Source of the DNA: Hybos culiciformis
Taxonomy: Eukaryota; Arthropoda; Insecta; Diptera; Hybotidae
Reading direction: 5' to 3'
NCBI GenBank assembly: GCA_964007475.1
Contig: OZ023275.1
Location: forward strand, 38,869,381 to 38,933,380
Length of the DNA stretch: 64,000 nt
This document shows positions 14,407 through 38,800 of the stretch, piece by piece (the first letter of the stretch is position 1; each line of letters starts with the position of its first letter). The notes under the pieces are model-generated. The model made no database searches. It saw nothing but the letters and a program-made list of their open reading frames with translations, and had not been told where the DNA came from. A program made the position numbers and the translations under genes.

Positions 14407-14740
14407 TAAAACTTCCCTAAAAGTTTTCTTAAAGCAAGTATTGTTAAAATACTATACCTACTCAATTTTTATTTTCTAAAAAGGTTTTTAATCTCCCAAA
14501 AAAAAATCCCTTGAAATGATGGGGGTGAAACTTTGAAAAAAAAAGTATTTTAAAAAGTACACACTATACGAATTATTTTGTTATTATTGAACATAAAAAA
14601 AAATTCAATTTTCTTTTTCCAAAAAAAAAAAATTTAACAAAAATCTTAACCTTTTGTAATAATTAATTCTGACCCTCCTTATTTGATTTCAATGAGATTT
14701 TCATTTTATTGCAAATCAAATTGCAATACATATTTTATAC

Positions 14741-14865
14741 AATGTTTCTCAACTATTTTCAGATCAGTGAACACTCAAGTGTGTATAATTTTATTAAGAG
14801 GAGGCTACATGCATATATATACATTTACATTCTTTGTTCTGGGCCACATAGAACACATAAGAATG
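14741..14865 (+). mobile_element. Possible degraded hAT-type terminal fragment
   Basis: CAATGTTTCTCAACTATTTT at 14741 resembles hAT terminal repeats that begin CAGTG.TTCTCAAC. The following ATCAGTGAAC and GGGCCACAT also recall degraded elements of this sort. I found no matching opposite terminus, so this is a weak call. Confidence 0.3.
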
Positions 14866-15261
14866 TGATTAAAGTTATTCTAAAGGATTTAATATGTTAA
14901 AAATATCTTTTCATTTTTTTTTATGAAATTGTTTATAAATATTGCAAAATACATGAATGTAAGATCAATAAAAAAAGAGTTAACATATAAATGAAAGAGT
15001 TATTTTTGATTCAATGAAATAATAATTCGCCTAAGAGCGATTAACTGATATAAAATGTTATTCTTGGTACACTTTTTTATTTCGTTGCTGCGTACAAATT
15101 ATTCATTTTTAACATTTATAACTTATTAAGTTAATAAATTTTGGATTCATATTAATTTCTAATTGTAATCTCAGTGTTGTGCTTAAGCTGTGATGCTATG
15201 TGTTTCTTTAAAAAAAAATATTTCTTCTATTCTAACTAATTAACTTTCATTCTCTTTCTAG

Positions 15262-15283
15262 GACGTAAATGATTCATAAAACA
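15262..15283 (+). other. oc: 5' UTR part of the first coding exon of otd
   Basis: A pyrimidine-rich acceptor ending in CTAG at 15260-15261 opens this exon, so at least one non-coding exon should lie upstream. A TAA at 15266-15268 is in frame with the coding sequence and closes the frame. An ATG at 15269 is also in frame and would add five residues (MIHKT). I prefer the ATG at 15284 because it has A at -3. Confidence 0.55.
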
Positions 15284-24918
<9,635 letters not shown>

Positions 24919-27900
24919 AAAATTTAAATTGTAATATGTAAACATATCTACCAATTATATAGTTTCTTTTTTAAGAGTGTTATTGTGGTAAATTTTGAAG
25001 GATTTTAAATCAACACAAAACATTCTTAAGAATGATAAAAGAATATATTGTGAAAATAGATTTTATGGAAACTGATTAGGTTATGTTAGTTATGTATTTT
25101 CGAAAAAAAAATTTTTTTTTTGTTAATTTACTATAGCCACGATATATTTTTATAGTTAAATTGTACTTTAAAACTAAGTAATTAAACAAAATTGAAGTAA
25201 ACAAATTTAAATTGTTTCAATATTGAATTAACTAGGTGTCTAAAAGAGAAAGAACCAAACATATTATACACATAACGTTATAACAAATAATTAGATCCAA
25301 ACTATTTAAATGTTTAATATAAAAACCTATAGGTAATTATGGCGGAAAAATGATATCTTCTAGAATTCTAGATTATTTAAACTTTTTATTTAAAAAAAGG
25401 AAATAGCAATAACATTAAATTAATAATTTACTTGAACATAACTACTGCAAAAAGTACAATTTTTATTAACGATTTTATAGAGGAATTATTTGAAAACGAA
25501 ACGGATATACAAAAAATAATAATGCCAACCTTTCAATAAAGCGCGTAAAATATATAAAAGGAAAATGTCATATGAAACAAAGCATGGTATACTTAGTCGT
25601 ATAAATTTTTCTTGTTCTTCAATTCCATTTAAAGTTGTGTAGGCTTCAACTTGAACTGTATTAAAAAAAAATTATAAATATAAATAACGATAGTTCATCA
25701 TCAGAATATATTGGAATCAATGTCCAGCTTATTAAAGCCATATCCTAAGTACCTACTATAGTGAACAAGAAGAGGTAGAGGAGTGTTATTATGTTTGAGC
25801 TTTTAATGTTGAATTAATTAATATTGAATAAATTTTTACATCGTATTTAAAAATCAATTTTTTTTCGGGAGATTCACCCTATCATTCTATCATTAATAGA
25901 AATTCTCGTTTAAACGACAAATAGGGGACACTTTCCATAAAAATATAAAATATTTGTTTTTTATATTCTTTTTAATTGGATTTGGATTTTAGATTCATAA
26001 ATTATAGTTGCTTCCATCAAAAACGAGCTACATCATAAGGGACGATAACAATATAAAAAACCGAATTTAAAAATAAAATAAAACGAATTTAAAAAAAGAA
26101 GATAGTCGCTGTACAATGAAAATTTACTATCTTTCTACAGTAACATAATTCTTCAGAAAATTCAATTTAGGTTTATGAAATTGTTTAACATTGTAACTTT
26201 TTATTTTTTTCTTCTTGACTATTAAAAATTTACATAATTTTACAATATGCAAATGCATTGATTACGCTCTTAAGCCTTAATTTTCTTAATAATCCCGAAT
26301 TTAAGAAGAATTTGGTTTCCCAGAAAATGGAGAATTGTTTTATCTCCTTCGTTTCACATCATAAATACATATTGGTTGTATTTATGATAACTAAGTAAAA
26401 TTAAATATTGATAAAAAAAATAATTTTAACAAGAACACATCTAATAATAAGATTTCAATTAGTGAAGAATTTTTTGCAGGGCTGTTATTTTTCAATAAAA
26501 AGTAAAACATTATTTTTTTTAAATATATTTTATTACTTATAAATTGGTTTAAAGTACATTTTATACAAGTAAGCTGAAATCAAAATCTACTATAATAAAA
26601 AAAAATAATTATTATTTTGATTTTATTGTGAAAAAATAAGCCAATATATTTGCAATAATTAAAAAAACTCAAATGAAAAAATAAATATAAAAATGAATGA
26701 ATTTGTTGTGCAAAATTTATGGCGCGAAATTTTTATTCAAGAATTTAACCCTCAATTCATTAATTTTTTTTTTAGGAAAAAAATTATTTTATTTAAAGCT
26801 TTATAATTTATAAAAATCTAATTTCTTTATTTTTTTCTAAAACCTATTAAAAATGCATTTTTTTTTTTATTTCAATATTATAAGGTAATATATAAATTCA
26901 TTGGAATTAAATACAAGATTAAAATAAAATACATGAATGTATGTATAAGTTTCTTTTTTTAATTATTATGCAAATTATACTAAAAGTTCTTAAAAATAAA
27001 AATAACGTCTTAACTTTACAAAAATAAAATTATTTGACATAAAAATATATAAATTTCGCATTTTTGTTTACTTAAAAAAAAAAAAAAAAAAAAGAGATTC
27101 ATTTAGCATATATAGTCACATTATTTGGAAGATTTTTATTGAAGTATTCCGAGTTAAAAGAAAAAAATTAATTTAAATAACCCTTGAACGATTGATTCCA
27201 AGATATCACAAAAATCATTCTTTTTAAATCTCAAACACTCAGCTGCTAATAAATTATATTAACAATTTAGTTATTTTGCTGTTTGGATATACTTTTGTTT
27301 TTAAATTAGCGAAAATCGTAAATTTATGTTTTATGTTTAAGATTTAAATTTTAGAACATTATGTATTATTATCAGTTAAAAAAATTAAAAAGAATCAATT
27401 CTAGATTTCACATTGTATAAGAGCAAAAAAATACATTTTTATGTTAAAATAATACTAGATATTTTTAGTTTCAATAAAAAAAAAAAAATGTTTCAAAAAC
27501 ATTAATTATTTTTACTTGGGAAATATGAACAAATTAAAATAAAATCATCGTGAAAAAAGTTATACGTCATTTAAGTAAACCCGATAAAAGTAAGTAAACA
27601 TATTATTCCGAAAAATACATGGATATAGTTTTTTTTTTTCATATTTATAAAAAAATAATGATAAAAGTGAAACGATGATTTGTCTGTAAACTCTATATAT
27701 TTTTGATTCAAATAATTGTTACAAAACATTCAAGTTTTCTAATTATGTGATGTGTATCTTATGTAGAACGAACTTGACAAATTTTATTGTTTTTTTGGAA
27801 AAACTTTTGAAGCTGAATCGTAGGTATATTATTTACCTAAGCTTAATCCGTTAACATCAACTCTTTCACGATGATCAATTTGCAAAGTTAAAAAAAAATT

Positions 27901-28955
27901 AATAATAAAATACAATTTAAAAATAAAATACAAATTATTTTCAATATACAAGTTAAAAATAAAATTAAAAAATGAATTTTAAATTCATTTCTAATAGAAA
28001 AACATGTTTTTCCCAGAAAACATAATTCTTTCAATCCATATAAACTACCAAATTAATTAGATGTCTAACTAAAATAACAAAATTCTTAATTTAATTTATT
28101 TTTATAATAATGTCCAACGAATTGGTCACATGATAATTTTGTCATTATTGCTATTTTAATTGTAGTGAACAGCTGCTCAAACATTTATTGAATTATCAAA
28201 TATTGTTACAGTAAAATTAAGCATAATCAATCACATTATATAGGTTTTTATTATACATATTTCGTTTCTTAAAAAAAAAGAAAATATTTGATATCCAAAA
28301 GTTTTGAAACTCACTTTCATCGATTTTATATTCCGGGAAACGATTTCCTCATTTTAATAAACTTGATTTCGTGGAGATTGAAGTTGTTAAAAAATTTTAA
28401 CGAAAAATTTGGAATATAACATTAATAAATATTTAATTTTGTTACAACACACATTTGTTTGTTTGCTTGTTGAAGCATTTAAAAAATAAGATTATATTTT
28501 TTTATTTATTCATTTCTATAAAAAACAACAAAATTATATTATTAAAATTCATCATAAATTCTACAAGTTTCTATTTTCTGAACTAAGATTGAATTAAAAT
28601 TTAAAAAGTTTCAATAATCTAAAATTGCGAAAATTTCAAATTCCGAATTCTAAATGAAATGACAAGTATTATATTAAGCCAATAACTGTTTGAGGTGCTG
28701 TGTTAATTACAAATTTGCCTAAATTATGAAATTTAGTAACAAAAAAAATATATGTTGAAAAATGTCTTTTTTGTGTATTTCTACTATAATTATTTTATGC
28801 TAACTATATAAAAATTCTAACTTTAACTTATTATAACTAAATAAAAATTCTATGAATTATAAACTAAAAAAATTCACATATCATGGAATTATTAAAATTA
28901 TACATTTTTGTCTTTTTGAACTTTATTTTAAAGTTATGTAATATTTTTAATTTTT
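24919..28955. other. Spacer between the 3' ends of otd and Notch
   Basis: About 4 kb holding the 3' UTRs of both convergent genes, with no recognisable exon of a third gene. AATAAA on the + strand at 25535-25540 is a candidate otd poly(A) signal. TTTATT at 28922-28927 (AATAAA on the - strand) lies about 30 bases past the Notch stop. Chance copies are frequent in DNA this A+T-rich, so I do not assign the real signals. Confidence 0.6.
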
Positions 28956-29284
28956 TTAAATGTAAATAGCTTCGGATCCCTTGTTTGCCTGATGGCCACC
29001 ATATATTTGTAAATTATTACTAGGAGATTGAATACCCTCTGACCAAGCATCAATCGAATGCGGAGATGAAGTTGACCAATGACCTGGTGATTCAGGTGAA
29101 GGCGTTGGGTAGCTGTCCAAGGTTTGTGCGAAATGATACGGAGTTTGACCTTCAGAATGTTGGCTAGGTGGTGTTAAATATTGATAAAAATTTGAAGGTA
29201 TTTGAGATGATGGTGAATGAATGTTTGAAGGAGTAGAATCAGGATATGAACTCTGTATCGAAGCTGGATCCAAATGAAATGAAT
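28956..29284 (-). CDS. N: Notch terminal exon: PEST-like tail
   Basis: Acceptor TTTTTCAG joins in frame to give [17 protein letters not shown]. It continues with [15 protein letters not shown] and [17 protein letters not shown], the Ser/Pro/Thr-rich degron segment whose phosphorylation drives turnover in Notch. A WSEGIQSP motif follows. It ends [14 protein letters not shown], identical to the Drosophila end as I recall it. Confidence 0.98.
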
Positions 29285-29772
29285 CTGAAAAAGAAAATTT
29301 AAATATTAAATTTCATTATTATAACTTGAATTATTTTCAAATTTTATTTTCAAATTTTATTATAAATTATAATAAATAATCTATAGGCTCAAAAATTCAT
29401 ATTTTTTTCAAGAGATACCTATATATTTTTTTTCTAAATTTATATGAATTTGTTTATAAATATACATATAAATGTATATTAAGGTTCTAAGATTAATAAT
29501 ATTATTAAATTTTACTTATGGTTTTCCACATGGTATTTGTAATCACCTTCCTCAGACTATGAATATATTTGCTCACAGTTCGAATTTGACATACAGAAAA
29601 TATATAGTTATAAAGAAATCTTTGATTACCTGGTGATCCACATAAATCTGTTAAATCCAATGTAGCTGAATCAAAATCAAAATCGAGATCCATTAACGGT
29701 AATATTGCACTATCGTCGGAGTTTGCTTGTTGTAGTTGTTGTTGCTGCTGTGATTGTTGGGATTGCTGATGT

Positions 29773-29804
<32 letters not shown>

Positions 29805-32800
29805 TTGCTGTTGCTGCTGCTGTTGTTGCTGCTGCTGTTGTTGTAGTTGTTGTTGATGAGTCGATTGTTGTTGATGAGTCGGTTGTTGATGAGTAGGCTG
29901 TTGATGAGTCGGCTGTTGATGAGTCGGTTGTTGATGAGTCGTCTGTTGGTGAGTCGTCTGTTGGAGAGTCGGCTGTTGATGAGTCGGCTGTTGATGAGTC
30001 GGTTGTTGATGAGTCGGTTGTTGTTGATGTTGCTGCTGATGTTGGTGTCGATGTTGTTGATGTTGAAGCTGTTGCTGGTGTTGAAGCGGTTGATGGAGTT
30101 GCTGCTGCTGCTGGTGCTGGTGTTGCTGTTGGTGTTGCTGATGCTGTTGTTGCTGGTGTTGTTGCTGATGTTGCGATTGATGATGATGCTGCAACTGCTG
30201 TTGCAGATGCTGTTGATGTTGTAATTGTTGCTGTTGTTGTTGTTGTTGTATTGTTTGCTGCAGAACTTGTTGTTGCGAATGCATCATTGGTATTCCCATT
30301 GTTGGGGATGTCAAATTACAGTTAATAGGTGAGTTTTGCGATATACTAGCACTTTGATTTGCGAAACCATTTGGCAAACTTCCCATATGTTTCTGCTGCG
30401 TAGCATGCCGCATCGCCTGAATATGTGTAGGAGATGTCGGCAAACTCGGCCTTGACTTTGCCGGGGAAGGAGAACCTAAAAGCATTAGTTTTAATTCCTG
30501 TTTAAAAAAAATTTATGAATTTTGTATACAAACCTATATAAGCTTGAGGCGAAAGGGCCAAATTACTTTGAACCGAATACGGTGGTGATTGATTTGAATA
30601 CGGCGGGCTTAAGCCTTGTTCACCAGCCATTTGTATATTGGCTTGCGCATTAGAATTGTTGTTTACTTGGGCATTAAAAATAAAATCTTGGAATGGTGAA
30701 CCCAATGAATATGTGTAATCATCTAAATTTATATTTGCGAGGGATTGAATCGACTGTGCATTCTAAAAAAAAATATATATATAAAATTTCAAATACGTCA
30801 TAATGATTAAAAAAAAACTCACTTTTATACAATCTTCATAGCTAGGGGGCTGTTTATTTGTTGTTGGAAGACCTCCCAAAAGATCAATACTATGAGCTAT
30901 CGCATTTGAATACAAACTAGGTGTTTCATAAGGCGATAATGTAGCTATAGGTGGTTCCACTGAACTTAATTGATTCTCCAATAACTGAACATCAGCAAGT
31001 AATTGAGTAGCTTTACTTTTTGCAGTAACGTTTGGCTTTTTACTATTTTTCCGTTTTAAGCTACCAGTTTCATTATCAATATTTTTAGGATTTACTTCCT
31101 TCTGTTTTTTAGCTTTACTTTGTTTTTGCTGCTTAACAGGTGGTATAACGGTAGGTTGAGTTATTAATTGAGGGTGTATTTGTTGTTGATGATGTGACGA
31201 TTGCGGTGAACCAATCATACTGGATGGCGTTACCTGCATCATTTGTGGACTTCTAGGAACATGTTCATCTAATAATCGGACAATATCGTGATGTAATCTT
31301 TCACTTGCTACATCTCTAGGGAGTCGATCCATATGATCAGTTATCTCACGGTTTGCAAAATTATCCAGCAGGGCTTTACAAGCTTCAAATGAACCTTCTC
31401 TTGCTGCTAAAAACAATGGCGTCTCATCTTTATCGTCTTGAGCGTCCCGATTGGCATGGTGCATTAACAAAATATTTACAGCATCAACATTATTGACTGC
31501 AGCTGCCCAGTGTAACGCAGTTTTTCCAGAATTATCAGAAGCATTTATATCAGCATCAGCAGTTATTAAATCTTCAACCATTCCTTCTATTGCCAAGCGA
31601 GCTGCTAAAATCAGTGGAGTTGTACCATCATGCATTCGTGCATTTAAATTTGTGGCACGATTTCTTAATAAAATTTGGAATACACCCATGGCGTCAGCTG
31701 CAACAGCTGCATGTAATGGTGTTCTTCCAGTATTGTCTTGACAATTAGCGTCAGCTCCTCCATCAAGTAAACGTTTAGTAGCATCAGCACGAGCGTATCG
31801 AGCAGCCAAATGAAGTGCTGTTTCGCCACTTTTATCCATTGTAGCATTCATATCAGCGCCCTGGGCAATCAAATCGTTTATAACTTGAGCTGTTGTTTCT
31901 TCGGTAGAGTCTATGTCCTCTCCATTGCCCAGTCCTCCACCATGTGCTACTGCAACCATAAGTGGTGTCATACCGCACGGCCCCTTAGCGTTGATATCGT
32001 TCTTAATGTCTTGATGAGTTGGCGGTGTTAATATTGCAGGACGAACATCTGCCACATCCAAATGTATCTGAGACCACACTTTAGGTTTGGCTTCTTCATA
32101 CTCAGTAACCATTGTATGATCACTCGAATAACCTTGATCGAAAACTTTTATTCTCTTCGCTTGTGGCATTTCTGATTCGTCGTCAGACCAATGTTGAGCA
32201 TGTCCCATGTGCAAATTCATGTCATTCATATCCATACAAGCCAAACTAACATTTTTATTCAAATTACGCATTTCTTGACCATCAGGACCTCGTCGTCGGG
32301 AATGACGCCTTGGACCGGTTGCTGGTGTGAAAAAACCCTCTGGAAACCAAGTAACTCCATGTGCTCTTTTACGTTGAGCAGTTACAAGAACACCAAATAA
32401 TAAAAATACTAAAAATACGATCACTGCTCCTAAAGCAACATATTTTACATTCGTCGGGCTATCAACTACGTCATCACCTGGACTATTAACTCCTCGAACT
32501 CGATATATTGGAAAAAATTGAGAAACATTTTTAGAAGCAGTAGCTGCTAGGAATTCTGCTGCTTCAGCTGCAGTATTAAAACATTCTTCACATTTTCTAT
32601 TATCCAATTCCAAAAATACTTGAACTCCTGTTTGACCTTGACGTTCAGTATACAACACGTTATGCTTTTTAGCGAATTCAGTATTTTGAAGTGCAGGAAT
32701 TTCTGAAGTTCCTTTCCAAGGGTATATCATGTCATTTCCAAGCCTATCTTGTTTAATTCTAACTGTTGTTCTTAATTGATGACCCATATCTCTCAAGAAA

Positions 32801-35800
32801 GGTATAGTTCGTTCTTTGAACTGAAAGATATCCATTAAAACAACAACTGAAATTACTCCATTTGCCAACATCGGAGGTTCTTCTTTTTCGCAATCTAGGC
32901 CATCCCAATTGCACTCGGCATTATTGCAACCATAGTCACAAAATCCGTTAGCATAATGTTTTTGACAGTAAGCATCATAAGTTGGATTACATGGCTCAAG
33001 TTTTCTTTCACAATCACGACCATCGAATAAACATTGTGGATTGTTACATTCTTCGTTACAAATATCTTAAAAAAAATATAATAAAAATGGTTATTTGAGC
33101 TTTCCGAAAATTATAGTAACAAGTAATTTATTGCTCTTATTCGAAATTCGAACGAAAATACTTAAAAAAAAATACTTACTATTCATGAAAACATTCCAGC
33201 AATCAATCGGTGCAGTACAATTCCCCCAAGGATTTATGCCTAAAGAACAATCGTTCCCATCAAAATTACACGCATATGTATTGCATTCTTCATCACAATG
33301 ATGGTTTCCTTTCTTTTGTTGACACCCTTTCTTCTCACATTGCTCTCTTTGTTTTTCCAAATCTTTACCAATAGTAATTAAATCCTGATCAGCTTCCCAT
33401 CCAGGATAATTAGGATCATATTTTTCACAAGTTTTGCCTGACCAACCCTTCGGACACATACAAGCGAAATCACCCAATAGGTTTTCACATCCAGCACCTT
33501 TTTTACAAGGATTTGATGGTTTGCATTCATTTACAGTATCTTCTTCACAATGAATACCTTCTGTTCCAAATGGGCATTCACATCTGTAACCACCGGCATC
33601 ATCGATTACGCAAATTCCAGCTTGACAAGGATTCGAATCACAGTCATGTCCGGAAAATTCACAATTTTTCCCATAGAATCCATCAGCACAGAGACAATGA
33701 TGTCCATTTTGTTTTGTTGAACAAATTCCTCCGTTTTGACAAGGTGATTTAGCACAAAAGTCAACCTTATTCTCACAATGCCTACCCATATATCCTGGCT
33801 TACAGTTACAATGATAATTATTTACTAATTGGACACAATCTAGGGTTCCCCCGTTTGAACAAGGATTGGAAAGACATTCGTTTATATCACCTTCACATCT
33901 CGATCCTACAAATCCGGGTGGGCAAGAGCACTCAAAACCACCTACCCTATCAATACAGGTTCCGTTGTTGTGACAGGCTCCCAGATTACAATCATCTTGA
34001 TTTATTTCACAAATAATTCCGAGAGTTCCTGGAGGACAAGAACATTGGAAGCTATTAACCAAATCATGACAAGTTCCACCGTTTTGACAAGGATTAGGTT
34101 TGCAATCGTCAATATTTAGCTCGCAATTTTGACCTTGAAATCCTTTTTTACAAATACATTTATATGAACCAATTAAATCGACACAGCTACCTGCATTTTG
34201 ACAAGGCTGAGACTCGCATTCGTTTATTTCTCGCTGACAATACGAACCTGTGTAGCCTTGCAAACAGTGACAGCGATGGGAATTACCAATAGTCTCACAA
34301 GAACCATTGCTACATAACTCTTTAACGCTTACTGATTTTCGAATTGCAGCATCCTTGCATGATACCATCTGGACATCACAAAGCTTACCTGTCCATCCAG
34401 CGGCACAAATACATTGGTACATATTCATTCTTTGGATACAAGTAGCACCATTTTCACACGGTGATTGAGTGCACCAATCGACGTAATCTCTGCAATCTTT
34501 TCCCGTAAAACCATAAGAGCAATGACAAGTGTAATCTTTACCATCTTCATGACAAGTGCCACTGTGTTGACAAGGTTGAGAATCACATTTATTGATTTTA
34601 TACTGACAGTTCGATCCAGTATATTCTGATAAACAAGAGCAATTATAACTGTTAACGCCATCAATGCATGTACCTCCGTTCATGCACGAACTTTCGGTGC
34701 AATCTTCGTCATTCGTTTGGCAATTTATTCCAGAAAATCCCAAGGGACACGTGCATGTATATGAATTGACATATTGATTGCAAGTCGCACCATTTTCGCA
34801 TGGAGAACTTAAGCACTCATTAATATCGGTTTCACAGTGCTTACCATCGAATCCGTCAACACACAAACATGTATAATCACCTATTCCGTCTAAGCAAGTT
34901 CCACCATTTTGACAAGGAAAAGATGCGCAATCATCTGTATTGACGGTACAATCTCTACCCTCGAATCCTTTGGCACACAAACATCGATATGATCCAGGAA
35001 CATTGGAACAAGTTGCTTCATTTCTACATGGTGATGATAATGTACATTCATCAATATCTTCATGACAATATCGACCTGTGTACCCTAAAGTACAAGTGCA
35101 AGAAAAATCTAGAAAATTCGGACTTGGGGTACATTTTGCCCCATTATGACATCTATTCGTTGAACATGGATCCAGCTTTGACTCACAATCAATACCGGTA
35201 AAAGGTACTTTACATACGCATTTGTAACCATTTACTAAATCAATACAAGATCCCCCATTTAAACATGGATTAGCGACGCAATCGTCAATATTGTACTCGC
35301 AATTCTTTCCATTGTAGCCGGGTGTACACTGACACGTATAAGAGTTCAAGCCGTCTCTGCATATTCCTCCGTGCTGGCAAGGGTTAGAACTGCATTCATC
35401 AATGTTCGTCTCACAACGCTTGCCACCATATCCAGGAGGGCAGTGACAGATAAATTGATTTACGCCATCTTCACAACGCCCTCCATTAATACAAGGGTTT
35501 GATGCACATTCATCAACATCACTCAAGCATCTCGCATCATAGTAACCTCGGGGACACTCGCATTTGAAGCCGTTAATTAAATCCATGCAAACACCACCAT
35601 TCGCACAAGGATCAGAAGCACATTCGTCGATATTTTGTTCGCAATGCACACCTGTGAACCCCGGAATACACTTGCATGTATACTTATTGATCCCATCAAT
35701 ACAAGAGGCTCCGTTTCTGCACGGATTACTGTGGCATTCGTTAACATTAATTTCACAATTAGCCCCTGACGTTCCAGGTGAACATCGACATCTATAACCT

Positions 35801-38800
35801 CCAACTAAATCTTCACAATGACCACCAAATTGACACGGATTTGATTCACATTCATTTATTTGTGTTTGACATAAGTAGCCAGTATAACCGGGATCACATT
35901 CACAGGTAAACGAGTTATCACCATCTATACATTTACCACGATGACAAGGATTTGACTGACAATCATTGATATTAATTTCACAGGATAAGCCTGTATAGCC
36001 TGGAGGGCATTCACAATTGTAACCAGCTATAGAATCGTGGCAAATACCATTATTTCTACAAGGTTGCGATTGGCAATCATCAATATTTATTTGGCACCTA
36101 GATCCCGTAAAGCCTAATGCACAAGTACATTTGAAACCATTAATACCATCGCGACAGCTTCCTCCATTCAAACATGGATTTGGTTGGCACTCATCAATGT
36201 CAATCTCACATTGAGTTCCTGTGAAACCGGGCATGCAAACGCAACGAAAAGTACCTGGGTCGTCCAAACAACTTCCTTCATTTTGACATGGATGAGACTC
36301 ACATTCGTTAACATTAGTTTCGCATCTCGGGCCCGTAAATCCTTGTGAACAATTACAGGCGAAAGAGCCTGGTGTGTTAACACAAATTCCATTATGCTCG
36401 CACGGTGATCCTTGATCACACTCATCAATGTCCTCAGAACAGTTGACACCTTTATAACCAGAAGCGCATGAACAAGTGAATGAACCATTAATTGGACTAG
36501 TATCACATATAGCATCGACGTGGCAAGGATTTGAAGTGCAAGCATCTTCTAAATGGCACAATAATCCAGTTTTACCAGGTGTGCACCTACAATAGAAACT
36601 GCCTACACCATCAATACAAGTTGCTCCATTAAAACAAGCTGCTACAACACAGTCATCAATATTTTCACTACAATCTGGACCTGCCCAGCCGTTCACACAA
36701 ATACATGAATAACCGCCTTGTGAATTCGTGCATGTTGCACCATTTTGGCATACTGAAGGTCTGGAAAAAAAATGAAATTTTAAATGTAGTTTTTACTTTT
36801 TTTTTTTTTTTAATTTGTTTTTCTATCGAAAATTATAAAGATATCATCATAATTGTATTTTTTTATTGATCGACTTGAATTTTAAAATTAAGAATTAAAT
36901 TGGACCAATTTTGCCTATAGGCATAAAAAATTATTGAAATATAAAATAGAAGAAAAAATTTCTTTAACTCCAAATTTTATAAGACGTAATGTTGAGTTAT
37001 AAAACTTTGCAAATTCATACATTTGATTCTACATACAAAGATCCTTCATAATTTACGCTCAATTTATATATGTGATGTTTTATATTTATTTTTGTGTAAA
37101 ATTTAAAATATTCTTACCTCAAAGAGCACTCGTCGACGTCAGTTTCACAATGTTCTCCAGTGTAATTTGGCGGGCATTTACAACGATAAGCATTTACTGC
37201 ATCAATACAAGTACCACCGTTCTGGCATAAATTTCCTGGACAATCATCAATATTTTCTTCGCAATTTTTTCCTTGAAAACCTGAAAATATAAATTAAAGA
37301 AAGTTGTTCTGTTAGACAATTATTGACAATTATTTGAACGTGATCATTGTAAACATTGATATTTAGTCTTCACATGTAATATTGTCGATTCAGTTGTTAA
37401 ATGTTCGAACTCAGACGAGATAATTGTTAAGAATATAAAATTAAAAATAATTTTATTGCTTGTTCTAAAAAAAAAATAACGATTTTCTAAGTAAACGTAA
37501 AACAGTAAAAAGCAGTAAAAATTGATTGTTTTTGTCAAAAAGGTAGGTCTGTTGAATTTTTTATACATCTCCCCTGCCAAAATAAATTTGAGATGTTATC
37601 CTATTTAAATTAAACAGGAAGTAAATAAATAAATCAAGTCTTATTTAAAAATTCAAAATTTAGATTTTATAATTAAAATAAATTTAGAAATTATTTATCA
37701 TCACAATGCAGTAAGAAGAAAAAGAAAATTAGAAATTTTTTTTTCATGTCCACACTAAAAATTTTGAATAGTGCAAAAAAAAAAACTTTAAATAAATAAA
37801 ATAAAATAAAAAAAAAAAAACTACTCTGTTTATCAAACAATTTTATAATTTTTTTCAATTAAATTCTTCAGTTTCAATTAAATAATTGCACAGTAAAAAG
37901 ACAGGCTAAAAAAAAACATGAATGTTTATAAATACAATCTACTTAAAAATAGATTATAACTATAATAAAAAATAAGCAATACTATATGTATATATATATA
38001 TAATGGAAATTAAATGCAATGATGGAGTAAAATCATAAAATAAATAATTTTTCGTCATAAACAATTTTTTTTTATTTTTTTTTGTGAAACCAATTATTCA
38101 ATTGAAAGTATATTGAACTTTTCTCTGTTTAGCACCCAAACCGGAATAATAATAAAAAGTATCGAAAACTAAGCGGTAGTGAGCGCTGATCGCCTATGTG
38201 ATATTCCCATTTGAACTCAACTTGATCTTATTGTTCGCTTGATCTTATTGTCCGCAATCGGCATTAATCAGAAACAAAAACTAGAATTTGTTTTAGCTTA
38301 TATAAAATATTTCAATATAAAATAGAAAATTAATATATACTCTTTGTTCTTGTTAGATAAACATAAGAATCAAACAATTGATATTGATAAAATTCTGTTG
38401 TTGATAACAGTGTATACTTCTAATAGGGATAAACAATAAACACTGTGTCAGAGTAATATAAATTGAAATTATTTTTTTTTTGTTGTACTGGTAAAGAATT
38501 CAACATTTAGAATTTGTCTTTATATTTTCCTCGAAGTAAAAAAAAAAATAATTTTTCCCATATCAGAAGAAAAACTTATTGCTTGAAGTAAAAAAAAATT
38601 TTTATACGATTTTATTTTATTTATTTTTTTTTAATTAAAAGAAAATGGATTTATATTTATAATTTTCCCAAACATATTTTATGGTGTGGTGGTATCTTCT
38701 TCTTCTGCTTTACAAGAATTTATTTTATTTTTTTTTGTAAATAAATATCTAGTAATAAGAAAAAATTAAAAAAAAAAAAAAAAGAAAACAAACAATTAGA

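Larger units (their letters stand above)
1..15261. other. Non-coding DNA upstream of the first recognised otd exon
   Basis: Long A+T-rich DNA with many homopolymer A and T tracts. I found no exon of a known protein on either strand; the short open frames look random for this composition. It probably holds the otd promoter and one or more 5' UTR exons, but I cannot place them. Specific elements inside are listed separately. Confidence 0.6.

Noticed and set aside
29705..30224. Open frames on the + strand across the opa region (Val/Ala- and Leu/Met-rich)
   Set aside because: They are the antisense reading of the CAG/CAA-rich Notch exon and have no other support.
33513..36545. Several further open frames inside the large EGF exon, both strands
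   Set aside because: They overlap the Notch reading frame and mirror its cysteine-rich repeats.
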